Below, piece after piece: positions 1-12,926 of a stretch of DNA of 64,000 bases. The translations under genes were made by a program, and so were the position numbers. Each line of letters starts with the position of its first letter. The stretch's first letter is position 1. The notes under the pieces are model-generated. The model made no database searches and was not told where the DNA came from. It was given only the letters and a program-made list of their open reading frames with translations. This DNA is from Neodiprion pinetum (taxonomy: Eukaryota > Arthropoda > Insecta > Hymenoptera > Diprionidae): positions 6,552,501-6,616,500 of the forward strand of contig NC_060233.1 in NCBI RefSeq assembly GCF_021155775.2, given 5' to 3'.

Positions 1-2
1 AT

Positions 3-230
3 CTACATCGAAGGGACAATGAACTGCCTCGGTGTAACCAGTGCCAGATTGTCAAAGTAGGGAAGCACATCTACGGACATCTTTGTTCCAGACATCCATG
101 GATAATCGAGAAGTCGGAATCTAGCGGAATCTTCATCGGTGATCGTTTCTACTTCTAGGAAATATTCGACGATTTGTGTCTTTTCGTAAAATACCGAAAC
201 GCGACGTGTTGAAACTTGTTCTCTTCGGTT
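3..230 (-). CDS. Possible 3' coding exon of an unknown gene (open frame, no start seen)
   Basis: An open frame of 75 codons ending in TAG at 3-5, read on the minus strand. The product has a protein-like composition: it includes VSVFYEKTQIVEYFLEVE, DEDSARFRLLDYPWMSG and LVTPRQFIVPSM. It has no ATG near its upper end, so it would need an upstream exon. A TTGTTTGACAG acceptor-like site at about 235-245 would not keep this frame, which argues against it. I do not recognise the family. It is independent of the bestrophin gene, more than 22 kb away. Random frames of this length are expected in a window this size, so confidence is low. Confidence 0.22.
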   Translation of the reverse strand, partial: NRREQVSTRRVSVFYEKTQIVEYFLEVETITDEDSARFRLLDYPWMSGTKMSVDVLPYFDNLALVTPRQFIVPSM

Positions 231-2837
231 TCACCTGTCAAACAATTTTTTACTGTACTTATAGAAATCGGTAGCTACTCTCTAGTAGAAATTTAGCGCC
301 TACATTTCACCCTGCCAAGCTTCGCATAAACTTACTTTGATGGAAACAGAACCTAGAAATTCTACCTTACTGAAAATTTTGAACAAACCCTGCATCGAAT
401 CTCCAATTGCTAAAAATTAAAGTACCAAACCCTACTTTGGCGCTCTTAGTAGACCATTGAACCTATTTTGATGCCATTCGATCCACAGCTCCTCCATTGG
501 ATCTGTGACTTCTCTTATATAAATATACTATTACAGGAACATTCAAGTATTCACAACGAATAATCCAATAGCTATTCCGACATAAATTTGATAAGTTTCA
601 ATAACATTTGAAAGTTAAATATCGTATTTCAACTGTATTTAATGAACGTTCTTACGAATAGAAAATCTCTTTTAATTAACTGATTGAATATACAGAAAAT
701 ACGATTAAACACGTGTCTAAACCAATTCCTATTCATTGGGATTTTAATTTGATTTCATACGTTTTAATCGTATTTTTTGTACGTCGATCATAATCAATCA
801 AAATCGATGGACCTCTATCAGCGGGGTAGGAATTTGAACGTTAGAGAAGGGTTTCAAACGAGCAGGTTCAACCCTGCTTCTGGAGGGTTAAAAGAGGTTC
901 TAAACAGACCCTACTTTGAGCCTAAACTCGGTACATCTAGAAATTTCGGAGATTCTTAACGTCAAAGTTATAAGGTCTAATATTGCATTGAAATAGAACC
1001 TTCTTTACTACCTTTAAACCCTACGTAGAAGCTCCAGCGTGGATCGGAGAACATTGCACGGATCCGTCTTTCCATTGCACGGACTATTCCAAGTGTAAAG
1101 GAACGAGCTTCCTTACTGCGACTGTAAAGTGTATTTTCTCCACATTCGATAACGTGTCCAGTACGTTCGACAAATGGATTGGCCTGTCGTAAAAAGCGAC
1201 AGCTGATAAATACCCACAGGAGTTAGATGAGTGAATTCTGGGAAACGGTGCATGGTACATCCAGAGGATAGTTATAGACTCCGGAGGCAATAATTAATCC
1301 CATTAGGTGAACTAACGCTGTTTAACTCAATCTGCAATCTGAAAACCGATGAACGGTCTTCAACAGGTTTTTATCTCGGATCAGCAAATCGACTTCCTTG
1401 ATGCCCGGGCGGTTAGTATACTACTCTATACGGTACCCGCAATACGCCAAGAATCGTGGGAGGCGGTGTGGCCAGGCGGTAACCTTCTCCTCACTCGCCT
1501 CTCTCTCTCCTCTCTCCTCTCTATCCTCTCTCTGCTCTCCGAGATGAAGAGAGAGGCGCATAATCCAAGCCTGGCCCGTTGGTCGTTATTTAACGTGACC
1601 CAACCCTGCGAGTCCGCCTTGCTCTGGCAGCAGATCGGTCCATCGTTAACACTCTCAGCTTTTCTCGTACCTTTGTTTGTCCCTCGGCACCTTCTTAAGA
1701 CTTTACTTCACCTATGACACGCTGAATTTTCAAACCACCTTGCACCTCGTCTAGTCCATATATGATGTGCCCGTTAATACTCAGCGTATTTTATACCGTT
1801 CAAAAGTTGGCAGGCATTTACGAAAATTGATCCGGTTCACGACCCGTGCAAGGCGTCTTTGGTAACTAGTAATTTTAGAGCAAGAGTAATGGCTTCCGAA
1901 ATGATCGTAGTGATCCGTTAACGCGTGATAGATCACGATTCGTAACGACCTGGAAACTTTCGGCAAGAGGTTACCGATCGAACCGACGTAGGTACAATTC
2001 GGAATCTACGATGTATCTTCGTATCCGTCATTTGTAAATTTATGCTTCTTCCATTCCATTATTCATCACTCGCCAATAACGTCTGGCTCGCTTTTGAAAT
2101 ATTCTTATAGAAATGTAGGTCTATACACTGTACAATCACCAAGTACTCGCGGTTATGCTGGAACGGTGTTTCTACAAGGCGATCGCATACGTGTCACAGT
2201 ACAATATACACAACTATATATGTATAACAGTAACAATGTTCCATAAATCACACCGTTTCGGACGTGTTTGTAATTGGCAAGAATCCTCTGCCCGCGCTAT
2301 GGTTCCGTGCCTGTGAGATACCTTGACGTTTTGACAAGATCCCGGCGATCCAATGTATGTGTACCATAGTCACAATGTCAGACTGTCAGTTAACCATTGA
2401 CAGAATCTTTCAAAACAGAACACGTTTGATCGGTTTGTTACCAGCCGGCATAACCTGTACTACGTACAAGTAGGCGATGCGTGTGTGGGCACACACGGTT
2501 GGAATGGTGATACATCGTTTTATCCTGGACGTAGTGATACTCGGTGGTATGTAATAGCATTAATACCTGGTCGAACGCGTCGCGTTCAAACCGCTTGATG
2601 GATGTCGAGCGAAGGAGTCGGCGTTTTATGTTAATTATACCGCTAATCGAGCTCTTGTTTATTCGCGCTTTGATCAGGGAGTGGTTATCATTGTCCGAAA
2701 GCTGCGGAAAGAAGTGAGAGTAAACTCACTACCGTAATAATAAACGCAGGACCGATTGGAAAGGAAAATTGAATCCAACCAAGGCTTCTACTTCATTCGA
2801 GGATAGAAAGACACGGTGTCCGGTAAAAAATCCGTAA
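231..2837. other. Gene-free flank with CT-rich tract
   Basis: No gene recognised. Contains several scattered AACCCTA/AACCCTGC words between 380 and 1020 and a CT/TC-rich run at about 1497-1540. Open frames 777-959 and 1349-1717 are short, cross this simple sequence, and show no known motif. Confidence 0.6.
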
Positions 2838-2935
2838 CAAATTCAAGAACATTTCCAGGGTGCGATGAAGATTCAAGAATAGTTTCCAGGACCTTTGAAG
2901 GACAAGTAAAATTCAAGGACATTTCTAGAACCATA
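2838..2935 (+). repeat. Three degenerate copies of a short tandem repeat
   Basis: ATTCAAGAACATTTCCAGG, ATTCAAGAATAGTTTCCAGG and ATTCAAGGACATTTCTAGAA occur at about 2840, 2870 and 2910. Units are 30-41 bases apart, joined by GA-rich spacers. Immediately precedes the open frame at 2929. Confidence 0.6.
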
Positions 2936-3243
2936 CATTGGAGACCGTGAAAAATATAGAGAATTTTGACATCATCGAAATTCGACGACTCCTCGACACG
3001 AATAACATGTCGTTGGTTCCTCGTGCAGAATATTACAAGATAGTGGAAGGATATAACTCGGGGACGCAAATTGATTTGGCACGTGAACTGCCCGGCTCGG
3101 AAATCGCGATAATAATTGATTGGCTCGCACGTACCTGCACACCGGGGTCACGGATCCCACCGGAACAAATTACTAATTCAATATCTGACTGGCAATCTCG
3201 CGTCCGCCTTATGTATGATATACAGCTGCCGCAGCCTCCTTAA
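2929..3243 (+). CDS. Possible coding exon of an unknown gene or gene relic
   Basis: An open frame on the plus strand from just after TAG at 2926-2928 to TAA at 3241-3243. The codons give a protein-like sequence with mixed charged and hydrophobic residues: DIIEIRRLLDTNNMSLVPR, EYYKIVEGYNSGTQIDLARE, IAIIIDWLARTC and SDWQSRVRLMYDIQLPQPP. The first ATG is internal (M of NNMSLV, 3007). The sequence just before it, ATTTCTAG, could be a splice acceptor. Immediately upstream are three degenerate copies of a short repeat (2838-2935). I recognise no domain. It could be the last exon of a small gene, a relic of a mobile element, or chance. Confidence 0.3.
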   Translation, partial: NHTLETVKNIENFDIIEIRRLLDTNNMSLVPRAEYYKIVEGYNSGTQIDLARELPGSEIAIIIDWLARTCTPGSRIPPEQITNSISDWQSRVRLMYDIQLPQPP

Positions 3244-6200
3244 GCCAGTGTCTGAGCGAATTCCTAATCGCCAACAATCATCGCCGCGAATGATTCACGC
3301 CTAATTCAGAGGCTCGTTCTATTATTCAACATTGGTAAACAGCTGTTAGCTGAACAATGTTTACTCCTTCCCGACAAGTTTGAGTTGCAGGTTATCGATC
3401 CTGCAGATTTGCACCTGTTTTAAACGCGCCCTAACAGGCCACTAAGAAATTACGAACCACCAAACCTTTCGAAAAACGAAAATTGGCAAACAGTCTTACA
3501 CGGTCGGTGAAATTTACTCGAATCATTAGCGTTCGTAAGAGAGCAATTAGAGCGACTGATGATCTTCTCTTGATATTTCAGGACCACTAATTCTTCTGCC
3601 CACATACTCGCGATACCGTGCGGTTCCTGACCAGGCACCAATACACCTTAACCTACACATACTCACACATTGTATACGTGTGATACCACGTTCGTACAAC
3701 GAAGGCGAGCCGGAGAGGTTGGGTTAAATGGGTGCTGACGTCATCGGCGGCGTTGCCGAGTTCGGATTATGTATCCCAGTGTTTGTAGACTCCTTGGACC
3801 GCAGGAGTCTGGAACAGCCACCCCCAGCGGTCCAGTGTTGGAGGCCAGAAAGAGCCACGTTTCGCCACGCAAGCTTCGCTCGGTTACTCGGTGCGAGAAA
3901 TATTCGGTCGGAATGATCGTATTTTCAATCCTAGTCAACAGCCATAAAAAGTACCTACGAATCGAAAATTGTGCATTCAGCAAGTGACTCGGACCGCGAT
4001 TCTTTTGAAACTGATCATGACGGAAAAGATTTCATTCCGAAATCGATAATTATTATTCGAGTCATGCGTTATTGTGCTGAGTCAACTTTGAAAACAATAT
4101 TGATTCAAGATGGCGGATCCGATATGGTGAACGAAAATTTCAAACTTGATAAAATACGGTCAAAAAACTCTATGCAAGGGTTTTTAGGGTGGCTGAACGG
4201 ATTTGCTGTAATGAATTTTTAAATCTGATTTCACATTCGCAATCAGCGACCCCAAAATCTTATAAATTTATATGAAACATGTATACGTGTACAGGGATAA
4301 CTTTCTCGGAAATGAATTACTCCTTCAAATTTCACGTTTTTTTTTTCAATTAATTTGTTTCCAACAGTAACGATTTACATAGTATCGCAATAGTCACTTT
4401 CGCGTATTGAAAACCTATTAGTATCTATCAGAAGCAGTAAAAAAACCGTAAAGAAATAAGTTGAAAAGTTTTCGAAATATACAAAAAAAAAAAAAAAATG
4501 TAAATAAAATTCGTGGTAAAAATACTTACCACTATGACTCTAAAGGTTAAGGAATCTGCATTTTCTCACGTACAAGTTACGAGTGATTGTTACCTCTTAT
4601 TTACCGAACGATAATGCGAACCAATTTTCAGAAATTACCTATGAAATTATCCAGTAGTTGAGTTTCCTGAAAAAGTGGAAACATGTGATAAGTTTTCAAC
4701 TTGTGATTGAATTCCAATTCAATTCATTCATCCAGTGAATTCCGGTCGACACATAATTCCCAAATCTTGTGCTTTCGCTACAGAAAGTTTCGTGACGTTT
4801 TCACCACCGCAGGGTTCGCAAGTGCAATTTGATAACTCAGCTGCGTGGTTATAATCGACAACAACAATGTCTCGAGCAAAAAGGCAGCTGCACTCGAGAT
4901 GATAAAATTCAGTTACACTGGGTTAAATGCGGCAAGACGAGAAGCGGATAGATTCGAGTCCGATAGCGCGATTTCACGTTTGTTTGCTCGGCTCTTTTAT
5001 GCGTCGCTACGGGATCCTATTACCAACGGAAAGGTTAAGCTTAACCAAGTTTACCGGGACAGCTGTTGAGTATCAAGGTGCGGGAGGCCCGACATTCTCG
5101 TGGGCTTTCCCTTCGTCCTTTATTCCGGTCATTTGACACCCTTAAATTTCATCGGGCAATTAGGTATGACACGTTTCGTTACGACTGGTCGGATCGAATC
5201 ATACTTGGCGCTGGAAACGGGACGAAATTCATTTCACTGAGAGACCGTTCGAGTATTAGCTGACGCATTTTTGCAAATTTTTGCATCCCGTTCCTCGTGG
5301 TAACGATTGGTGAAGTTTGCTTGCTTTGCCCACGACTGTTTTTCAACCTTAGCTAGCGCTTTTAGAAAAGTTTATTAGAAAATCGAAAAAAATACAAACT
5401 TCGAAACAATTTGTATATTTTTCAAAGTTTATTTTGATATTTCTTTTGAATCAAACAAAATAAATTCACGGTAGTCGATTAACGTTATTCATCACAGGAA
5501 TATTTCAGAAATTGTTGTTACTATTTTTTTTGTCTTCAAAATATAATTGCATCTTTCCATTTCTTTCATCCAATTCGTTTAGTGCAAATATCCGACTTCT
5601 CGTTCTGTTTACAATCTGATCTAAATTACCTCGTCGCAAATTTTGCTTACGAATGACAGCTACGATAAATAGCTGAAATTTGCTGTAAATCTGAGTCCGA
5701 TACGAACGTCAATGTACCGTATTTAAGAAAATTTCTGTCCCGTCATCGGTATCCGTCGGTATATATATATTACAATTCACTCCACCCACCATATATGTAA
5801 ATTAAGGATGCGGAATTCACTGTTGTAATCTCGAATCTCAAGATCTCCCGAGTTTTTAATCGTTCGGCAAAAACGGTCAGTGACCCGAGAAGACGGGGGT
5901 CGCAGCGACTGCGGGAAGGAGTACAAAGTCGATCGGTGCGAAGGGACGGGGAAATAAAATAAAATTCAAAAGAGCAAAGCCGAGCCGAAAGTGAAGAATA
6001 AAAATCAAAGGCGTGCCCGGAGATCAGCGGAACAAAAGGCGGGCAGGGTACGAATGCCTTCTGATCCCCCGGATGGTGCGGAAAAAGGTAAAGAGCAATC
6101 CTCTATCGGCGTTACATAATGCGAGTCGAGTCCATCGCTCAGCTAGTTTATCTGTCTGACAGCTCTGCAGGCCGGCTTGACATGTGTCGCAGCTCGCTCG

Positions 6201-6880
6201 AAGTCAACGTGGAACATGCGTTCTTCTGCATGCCCATAAATAAATATATAACCCATGCGATATTGTGCAACGGGTCGCGCAAGCTTGCGATGCATTTATT
6301 GTAACTTTCGAGTCTGCCTACGTATGCAAATCTAGAGATGTTTCGGGGGTTTCGTTTCGATGGATTCTCCTTCGAGGCCGGGTTGAAGTTCCGTTTTGAA
6401 CAGTTCCGAAAACGCCTATTTCCAAATTGTTTGGCGGGGAAGCTTGATGTAACTTTTAAGAAAGAACGAAGTTTCGAATGACTCAGAGTCACGGAAAATC
6501 AAGTTTCGATAGAGTAAAATTCCGAAAATTAAAATATACTTGCACGGCGTAGTTTACTCGAAGAGTGGGTGTGAAAAATCGGAATGACCGGGATTCCGAG
6601 CGTAAAAATATCGAAAATCCAAAGCAAAAAATGAACCAAGTGATGAAATTTCACAAAGCCAGAAATTCACGGGACTGAAAACTTTGATCATTCGGAACTT
6701 CGATGTTTCAGATGTATAAATTTTCTCATTCTCGTACTTTCGGTACTTTGACTTGTTGGAGTTACGCTAGTTCGGCATTTTACACTTTAGAACCAACTTT
6801 CCCAGCTTTTAAAATTATATTCAAGAAATATCTTTTCAGAGATATATTTTTACATAACGCGAGCATGTTTTACGCGTTCT
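3244..6880. other. Gene-free stretch
   Basis: AT-rich with A and T runs (4480-4500, 5521-5530) and a CpG-rich purine block at about 5870-6080. Open frames 3728-3916, 4845-5069 and 6119-6304 are short and unrecognised. Nothing else seen. Confidence 0.6.
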
Positions 6881-6940
6881 TCCACGCGTGTTTTCCATAC
6901 ACAAAGTACCCGTTTCTATTACGGTCGAGCGAGTCTGCGA

Positions 6941-7022
6941 ATGCGCATGCGCGGCGTACCGAAAAGACCACTTTTAAGTCCTAGGAGTTGAAAGTGGTCC
7001 TTTCCGCACTGCGCGCATGCGC
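6941..7022. repeat. Inverted repeat ending in GCGCATGCGC
   Basis: Left arm 6941-6978 and right arm 6987-7022 are inverted copies around a short spacer. Both contain GCGCATGCGC at the outer end and GACCACTTTYAA at the inner end. The stem would be about 35 pairs with a few mismatches. GCGCATGCGC is also the consensus of NRF-1 type factors (erect wing in flies). It lies at the start of a CpG-rich block (6900-7570). Confidence 0.7.
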
Positions 7023-9340
7023 TGTCGCGAACAAACCTGACATTACGCGACCTCGCGTATTTACGATATTCGTCTTCGACTCACCTACGCCTCGTATCGC
7101 AAACTTACGCTCGGCCCGAAAATACCGATTTTACCTCCTTGTTGCACAACGTACTATTCCTCATCTATGTACAACGAGTACTTCGTAGGTGAAGAGATTA
7201 AATACCGGAGCTTGCGAGGCGTCGTCGCGTCGGTTTGTTGGATCGGTCCGAGAGTGCGAGATTTATGGGTGTTAAAGAACTCCGAGGGCGCGTTTTATGC
7301 GGCTTTTCTTTCCGGGGACGTGAATCAAACGGACGCTCTCTTTGCATTTCATCGTCAGCTTGAACCGCGCACCTATTTCGCGCAACCTTTCTTTTCCGCA
7401 TCGTATATAATACTCGCGGTATTATTAGCGATACAAACGGCGTTGGATATATTTTAACCGTTGTTACAAGGATCAAGTGGAAGTTTGAATCATTGCGCGA
7501 ATTTCGCCGTGGTCCGCGTGTCATCGGTATACCCACACAAGGCACGTAATGATGATCCGGCCGACAAGCCGTGCAGCTAACGCCAATTTCATTCTAATTT
7601 CAACTCGGGTCACGCGCGCAACTCGGAAAGAGCATAAAGCTGCTAGGCCTGTAATACGTCGTAACTTTGCCGCACTGCTAACGCTGCAATAAATGTTACG
7701 TCGCCGCAAATCTCGACGTTTATAACACACGTTTCAAAAATCTATTTCAACCGCTTCAAACATTCTCATACCGACTCGTGTATATGTATATTACATTCGT
7801 ACATCTTACGAAATTTCTTAGAAAGTCCCGGTTTTACAAACGGCGGGCCAATTATTTGACGATTGAGGTACATGTGTGGTTTCACATCCATGCGTTACAT
7901 CTATTATGCGTATAATATATGGTTGACTTTACGCATAAAACGGAAGTAAATTAGAAGCCAAACAATTTTTACACAAGACCGTTTACCGTTGCAAAATTTT
8001 TATTACCACTTTTACTAAAACACTGCATTTCCATCATTTTCGTGCAAGTATAACCTACGCGTATCTTGTCGAATTTACAAAATCTCTGAGGCCTGCACTT
8101 ACAGAATTAGGTGTATTCTTATACAAGTTTAAAATTCCCAAACCTTCCAAATTTGACTTCACGCTTCAATCATACGTATCAAATACACCGAATCCAAATT
8201 AAAAAATATAAAAAATCGAGATTAAAATATTCTAGATTCGCAATTTCCAATGCATAATAACTGTTACACATTTTATCGACTTGCATGGCTTTTTCGCGTT
8301 GAAAAATGATGTAAGAAAAATACGATAAATCGATTTAGAAATGTATCGTTAAAATCAACGGTTCGTGCAAAGGAAAAGAAAAAAATTCAACACGAAAGAA
8401 GCTTGAGTAAAATTTATCCTCGACGTTATATCGATTAAAGCCTGAGCATAAAAGTAAAATGTATACCGCGATACGTTATACGTACGCAAAGTAAAATAAA
8501 ATTCCGAAAGAGATACATGGTAGTTTTTAAATTCAGACTGCAATACTCGAAAGGAAGACATTGCAGAGTATAAGGTAAGACATATAGGTTGGGGTACAGA
8601 TCTTGTTACGGAATACGAAGGCTGATGAACCGAATTTTAACAAAAGGAAACTCGAGCTGCGTTTAAGGGACGCTGCAGGCTTCGGTGCAGCAGCAGCAGC
8701 AGTTACGTGATTTGAATAATTTAACAACTTCGTTACTTCGTTACATTCTTCGGATGAGATTAAGGGTTTGGATTAAACCCGAGCGAATTTATGTTTTTTT
8801 TACAACTGGATATTTGCAATGAAAAAATAAAATCATTTAAAAAAAGTAATCACGTATAGTCGTACCTTTTCTTTTTCATTAAAGACAAAAGAAAAAAAAA
8901 AAAAAAGTATAATTACTAACGGACGTCTTAAAGCAATTTAATTTCACTGATTTTCTAACGTATAGACACAACTTATTTATTTTATCGTCATGGTATTCGA
9001 TCCGCTGTACTTGTTCCGATTTTTGTTCAATCGAAAAAACAGTACCAAAATTTTTCATCCCAAAACCTACGATATTATTATATATTCACGAAAATGCAGT
9101 TATCGTCGTCAATTCAAGTGAAAAGCTTGCAACGGGAAGAGAGTGAAATTCGTAACGTTGATATAACGATTCATTTTCAGGAAAAATCGTTACTTTGCAA
9201 GTGTAGAATTTATTTTTAAAAAGCAAAGTGTATACATGTTTCGGAAATTAAGCTCCTTTAGAGTCGTTGTAAATTTTCTAAACAACGATTTCAGTTTCAA
9301 TATATCGTCACATTAACGTGCATAAATTCAATCTGGTGCG
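7023..9340. other. Gene-free stretch, CpG-rich then AT-rich
   Basis: 7023-7570 is unusually rich in CpG and has overlapping open frames on both strands (7167-7457 plus; 7198-7545 minus) that mirror each other and are likely a composition effect. 7740-9340 is AT-rich with a short CAG run at 8688-8702. No gene recognised. Confidence 0.55.
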
Positions 9341-9830
9341 GCAGGTGGGATGATTTAGGGATCGCGGTTTGTCGCATTGCCAGGCAGCCCGGTTGACGGG
9401 AAATCACCGCATTATGTGACACGTAAGCTTAACGTTACGGATACGTAAGGCCGGCATCAGTCGTAAGCGTTCCGTTATGAAATCGTGCCTATAAACTCGT
9501 CTGCTCGAGGCTATTATTATGCCGATGTAACGCAGCCCACGATCCGGAGCTCGGACAGCCCGAAATAATAACCGACCCTGCTTCCATTTCGTACTAATGG
9601 CGACGACGACAACAATCAGCAACAATGGCCACTCCCATTATCAGGCACTTATAACACAGCTGTCCGATTGTCTCCGAGCGCAGATTCGAGATTGCGTCAG
9701 ATCGCCGAGTAGTTCGAGTGTCGTTTCACTATTTTGCCGGATGTATGCCTCGAGACTATTTCCATCGCAAATATTTCATTTCGCAATTTTAGCAAACGTC
9801 GATCGCGTATATAGAGAATGAAATTGACCG
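9341..9830. promoter_or_regulatory. CpG-rich block, candidate conserved regulatory element
   Basis: Base composition changes sharply from the AT-rich surroundings. An ATG in a fair context (9597) starts a 74-codon frame MATTTTISNN onward with no recognised domain. Could be a distal enhancer, an unlinked promoter or a first exon; only the composition shift is direct evidence. Confidence 0.25.
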
Positions 9831-12800
9831 ATCATACCGTGGATTCCAAATTTTCAAAGGCAACAAGCTGACGTCGATTTGTTTAAAACAATTACTGACA
9901 CTTGGTATGGTTTCCTCACTGACTCCTTAATTATTTATACATGCGTAAGAAATTGAACTGTGTAACAACTTTATATTATATGCATTTGAAAATTCGATAG
10001 AGTTTTTTTTCTAATTGTTTTTTTTTTTTTTCTTTAAATACATTTCGATATTGTAGTTTCATTTTACTCCTGAACTTGCGATTCAATCAATGCATTTCTT
10101 AGCTAGTAATCGAATGATTTATCGGTAAAATTTTCTTCATTCATATAAACAGAATTCATTAATCTACAGCCATTGAATATTAATTCCGAAAAGTGAAGCC
10201 CCCGAATACAGAGCAATACACAAAAAAACACCTCGATATCAAACTTCTGTTTTACCTGGCTGCGTAAATTCTAAAAAAGTGTAAACTTCCTTGGAACCAA
10301 TATGGTTCCTTGAAAGTTCATCTTTAATTAAAGATCTTGAATATTCCATTCTTTCCACTTGCATGAATATTCGCTCGTTAATTTCTCCACTGTCTCAATT
10401 TTCCGTAAAATTTTCTCAAGACACGTATGTTTTTCTGTTCAAAAGCAGCCTGCAGTTTAATTTTAAACATTTCTCTCGACACTCGGCGAAAAAACTGAAA
10501 ACAATCATGAGGATTGTACACCCTTAAGCCTCTTCACACGCCTTGCTTTGGATGGTGGTTCCACCCCCTCAAAGTGTTTACTGACAGTTAAAAAAAAAAA
10601 AAAATACCCATCAATTATTTTACAGTCTACTGTAACGTGTTAAAAAAAAAATGAAATCGGAAATACCGACCTGGGATAACCTTCCTTGTTTAGTCAACGT
10701 TCGTATATTTTTTTCCTTGCGATCCAATCGTAGACTTAAATGGCGATGATGTCCCCGCAAAGAGACAGGCTTCCTTCCCTTTGTGGATTCATTATACTTT
10801 CAGCGATAGTCTTCCTAGCCTAGCCTCTCGTATAAACAGGAATAAACGTACGTCACAGTGTGTGACTATCAGCTACGCTGAATGCTGTGAACTCTGGTCT
10901 CTGCTCAACCGAGTGGATAAAAAGAAACGAATCAACCTCGCCTACGGAGAAAGGCACCAACCATCCAGCAGGAAGCAGATTCGGACAGTGAGAGTCATCC
11001 ACTTCTCCTGGACGTAGTCGGGCCTCCTCGTCTAAGCCGCCTCTTTACCGCTTCGAAATGGAAAAATCGTATGCCTACAATTACCTCTGGCAGTATACTT
11101 TGTAACCGTATCGACGACGAATGGAGATTACGTAGTCCGTAGGTTACGTCATAGACGAGGGCTGCTCACTGGGGTGAGAAGGAAGCAGGCGATGCGGGTC
11201 TCCCTTCGTTTCAAAATAAAAGTCTCTGCTGCACGGCTTCCTTTAGCCTTGTTAATTATAGAGCCAACTAACGAGGGCAGTTTAGGTAACAACTTGTCAG
11301 TCTCGCTTAACCGTCTTTAGAATTAAATCCCGTGGATTTTTTTTTTAGAAGGAATTATTACGAGAGACGGACTAGAGACTGTTTTAACTCGGAGGAAAAT
11401 AGAGGAAGTCAAACATGAGACGCGGATACGTCGGATGATATCGTACGATGCGGTTGTAAGGAGTTGAGAAACACGGTATTGAAATTAAGCGTGAAATTCA
11501 ATTCCAAAATGCATGCAAAACCAGCTACTGGTTTTATAAATAATTAAAGTATGGATGATTTTGTAATTTTATGATTTTACCAAGCTTCAGGGACGAATCT
11601 TTTTAATACCTTTCCAGCCTTACGTTTTTCCTAATCAAACGGAAGCGTCGAAGTAGTTTTCATTGTTCGGAAATTCGATCCTTCCGGAATTTTCACCCTT
11701 CGGCATGATCATGTATAAAATCTGAATTTGAACAATTTCGATATTTGATCCGTAAGAAAAAAGAAACAAAAACATTAGCCAAGAAAACGAAAGTTCACGT
11801 GCATCTAAATCTCATGTTGTTACGCTCTTTAGCTCTCAAGAACCGATAACTGTGATACAAATTCAAACATTCAAATGTCTCCCTTAATTAGTCAAACTAT
11901 CACAATATTTTCGGTTTAAAGTAAACTGATCGTCGCAGGAATAATTAGATGTATAATCGATTCTCGTCAAGCCGATCGTGTATACTAAAATTTTTTTTAA
12001 ATAATATACGAAACATATCTGTTTGAAATTTCAAATGGGAAGCAAATTTTTGAGCTTAGTCAAAACGCACAATGTCCGGATTGTTTTTTGCGGTGATAAG
12101 TGATATAATAATAATAATCGTGAACACCGAGTGATTTAGATAATACCTACTGTTTGTTTAACGTCAGTAGGATTCTCGATCAAATCTTCTATACGTATTC
12201 ATCTATTTTTCATTTCATTATCTATCATCGCCGCCGGTCATTCTTATCCGCTCCTTCGATCCAGCCTCGAAGTTGCTCTCACGCAGCACAGGAACGTTCA
12301 AGGACGATCCTGATCAGCATTGTCTTTTTCACCGTGTAGCGTGCATGCTCGGTAAACCTTAGCAACTAACGACAAATCGTAAATATTGAATGAAAAACTG
12401 GAATCGACGCATCTGTACGTGTATAGGCGCCTCATATAATAACAACGGTGCTGCCAATTTGTTCAACGATATGATTTTTATTTTTTTTTGTCTTCTTTTC
12501 TAAAGAAACAGATCCGTCGCTCGAAAATGAAGCGTTGCTACAGCGAACTCTGACTTGTTACTTTGTGTGTGTAACTTTTACGGATTGTGAACTTTGCATC
12601 GATCGTTATATGTGGGTGATCGAAACATGCAGGTCTCTCCGTATCTATCCTTACGGTGTGATAAAAATTATTGAACCGACTTTCGATTTGCCTATATATA
12701 TATATAGACATACATGATTACTTATGTACATAGATCCGACTTAAATCACTCAGGTATTCCCTGGGGGTTCGCTGTTTCCAATTCCATGAGAAACGTAAAA

Positions 12801-12898
12801 TAACGTGACTCCTTACACCGCGCTGCTGCAGTATTTCCATACCGATTCTTCAACTCGAGACGTACTTTCTAAAACGGGGTGTCCCGCACTCTCGGGGC
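9831..12898. other. Gene-free AT-rich stretch
   Basis: Contains a partial copy of the dispersed repeat family (10533-10692) and short T and A tracts. No gene recognised; open frames at 10291-10527 and 10781-11017 have no known motif. Confidence 0.6.
10533..10692 (+). repeat. Dispersed repeat family, 3' part of a copy
   Basis: Matches the second half of the copies at 53335 and 24240: TTTGGATGGTGGTTCCACC, then CAGTCTACTGTAAC and GACCTGGGATAACCTTCC. Two poly-A runs have expanded inside it. The 5' half of the family, including the TTCTTGTGGGTGAAAC block, is missing. No terminal repeats or target duplication could be fixed. Confidence 0.75.
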
Positions 12899-12926
12899 GG
12901 GGGGGGGGGGGGGGGGGGGGGGGGGG
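12899..12926 (+). repeat. Run of 28 consecutive G
   Basis: An uninterrupted G run following CGGGGC. It could form a quadruplex, and its length is prone to sequencing and assembly error. Confidence 0.95.

Noticed and set aside
7167..7545. Overlapping open frames on both strands
   Set aside because: Both depend on the CpG-rich composition; neither product contains a recognisable motif.
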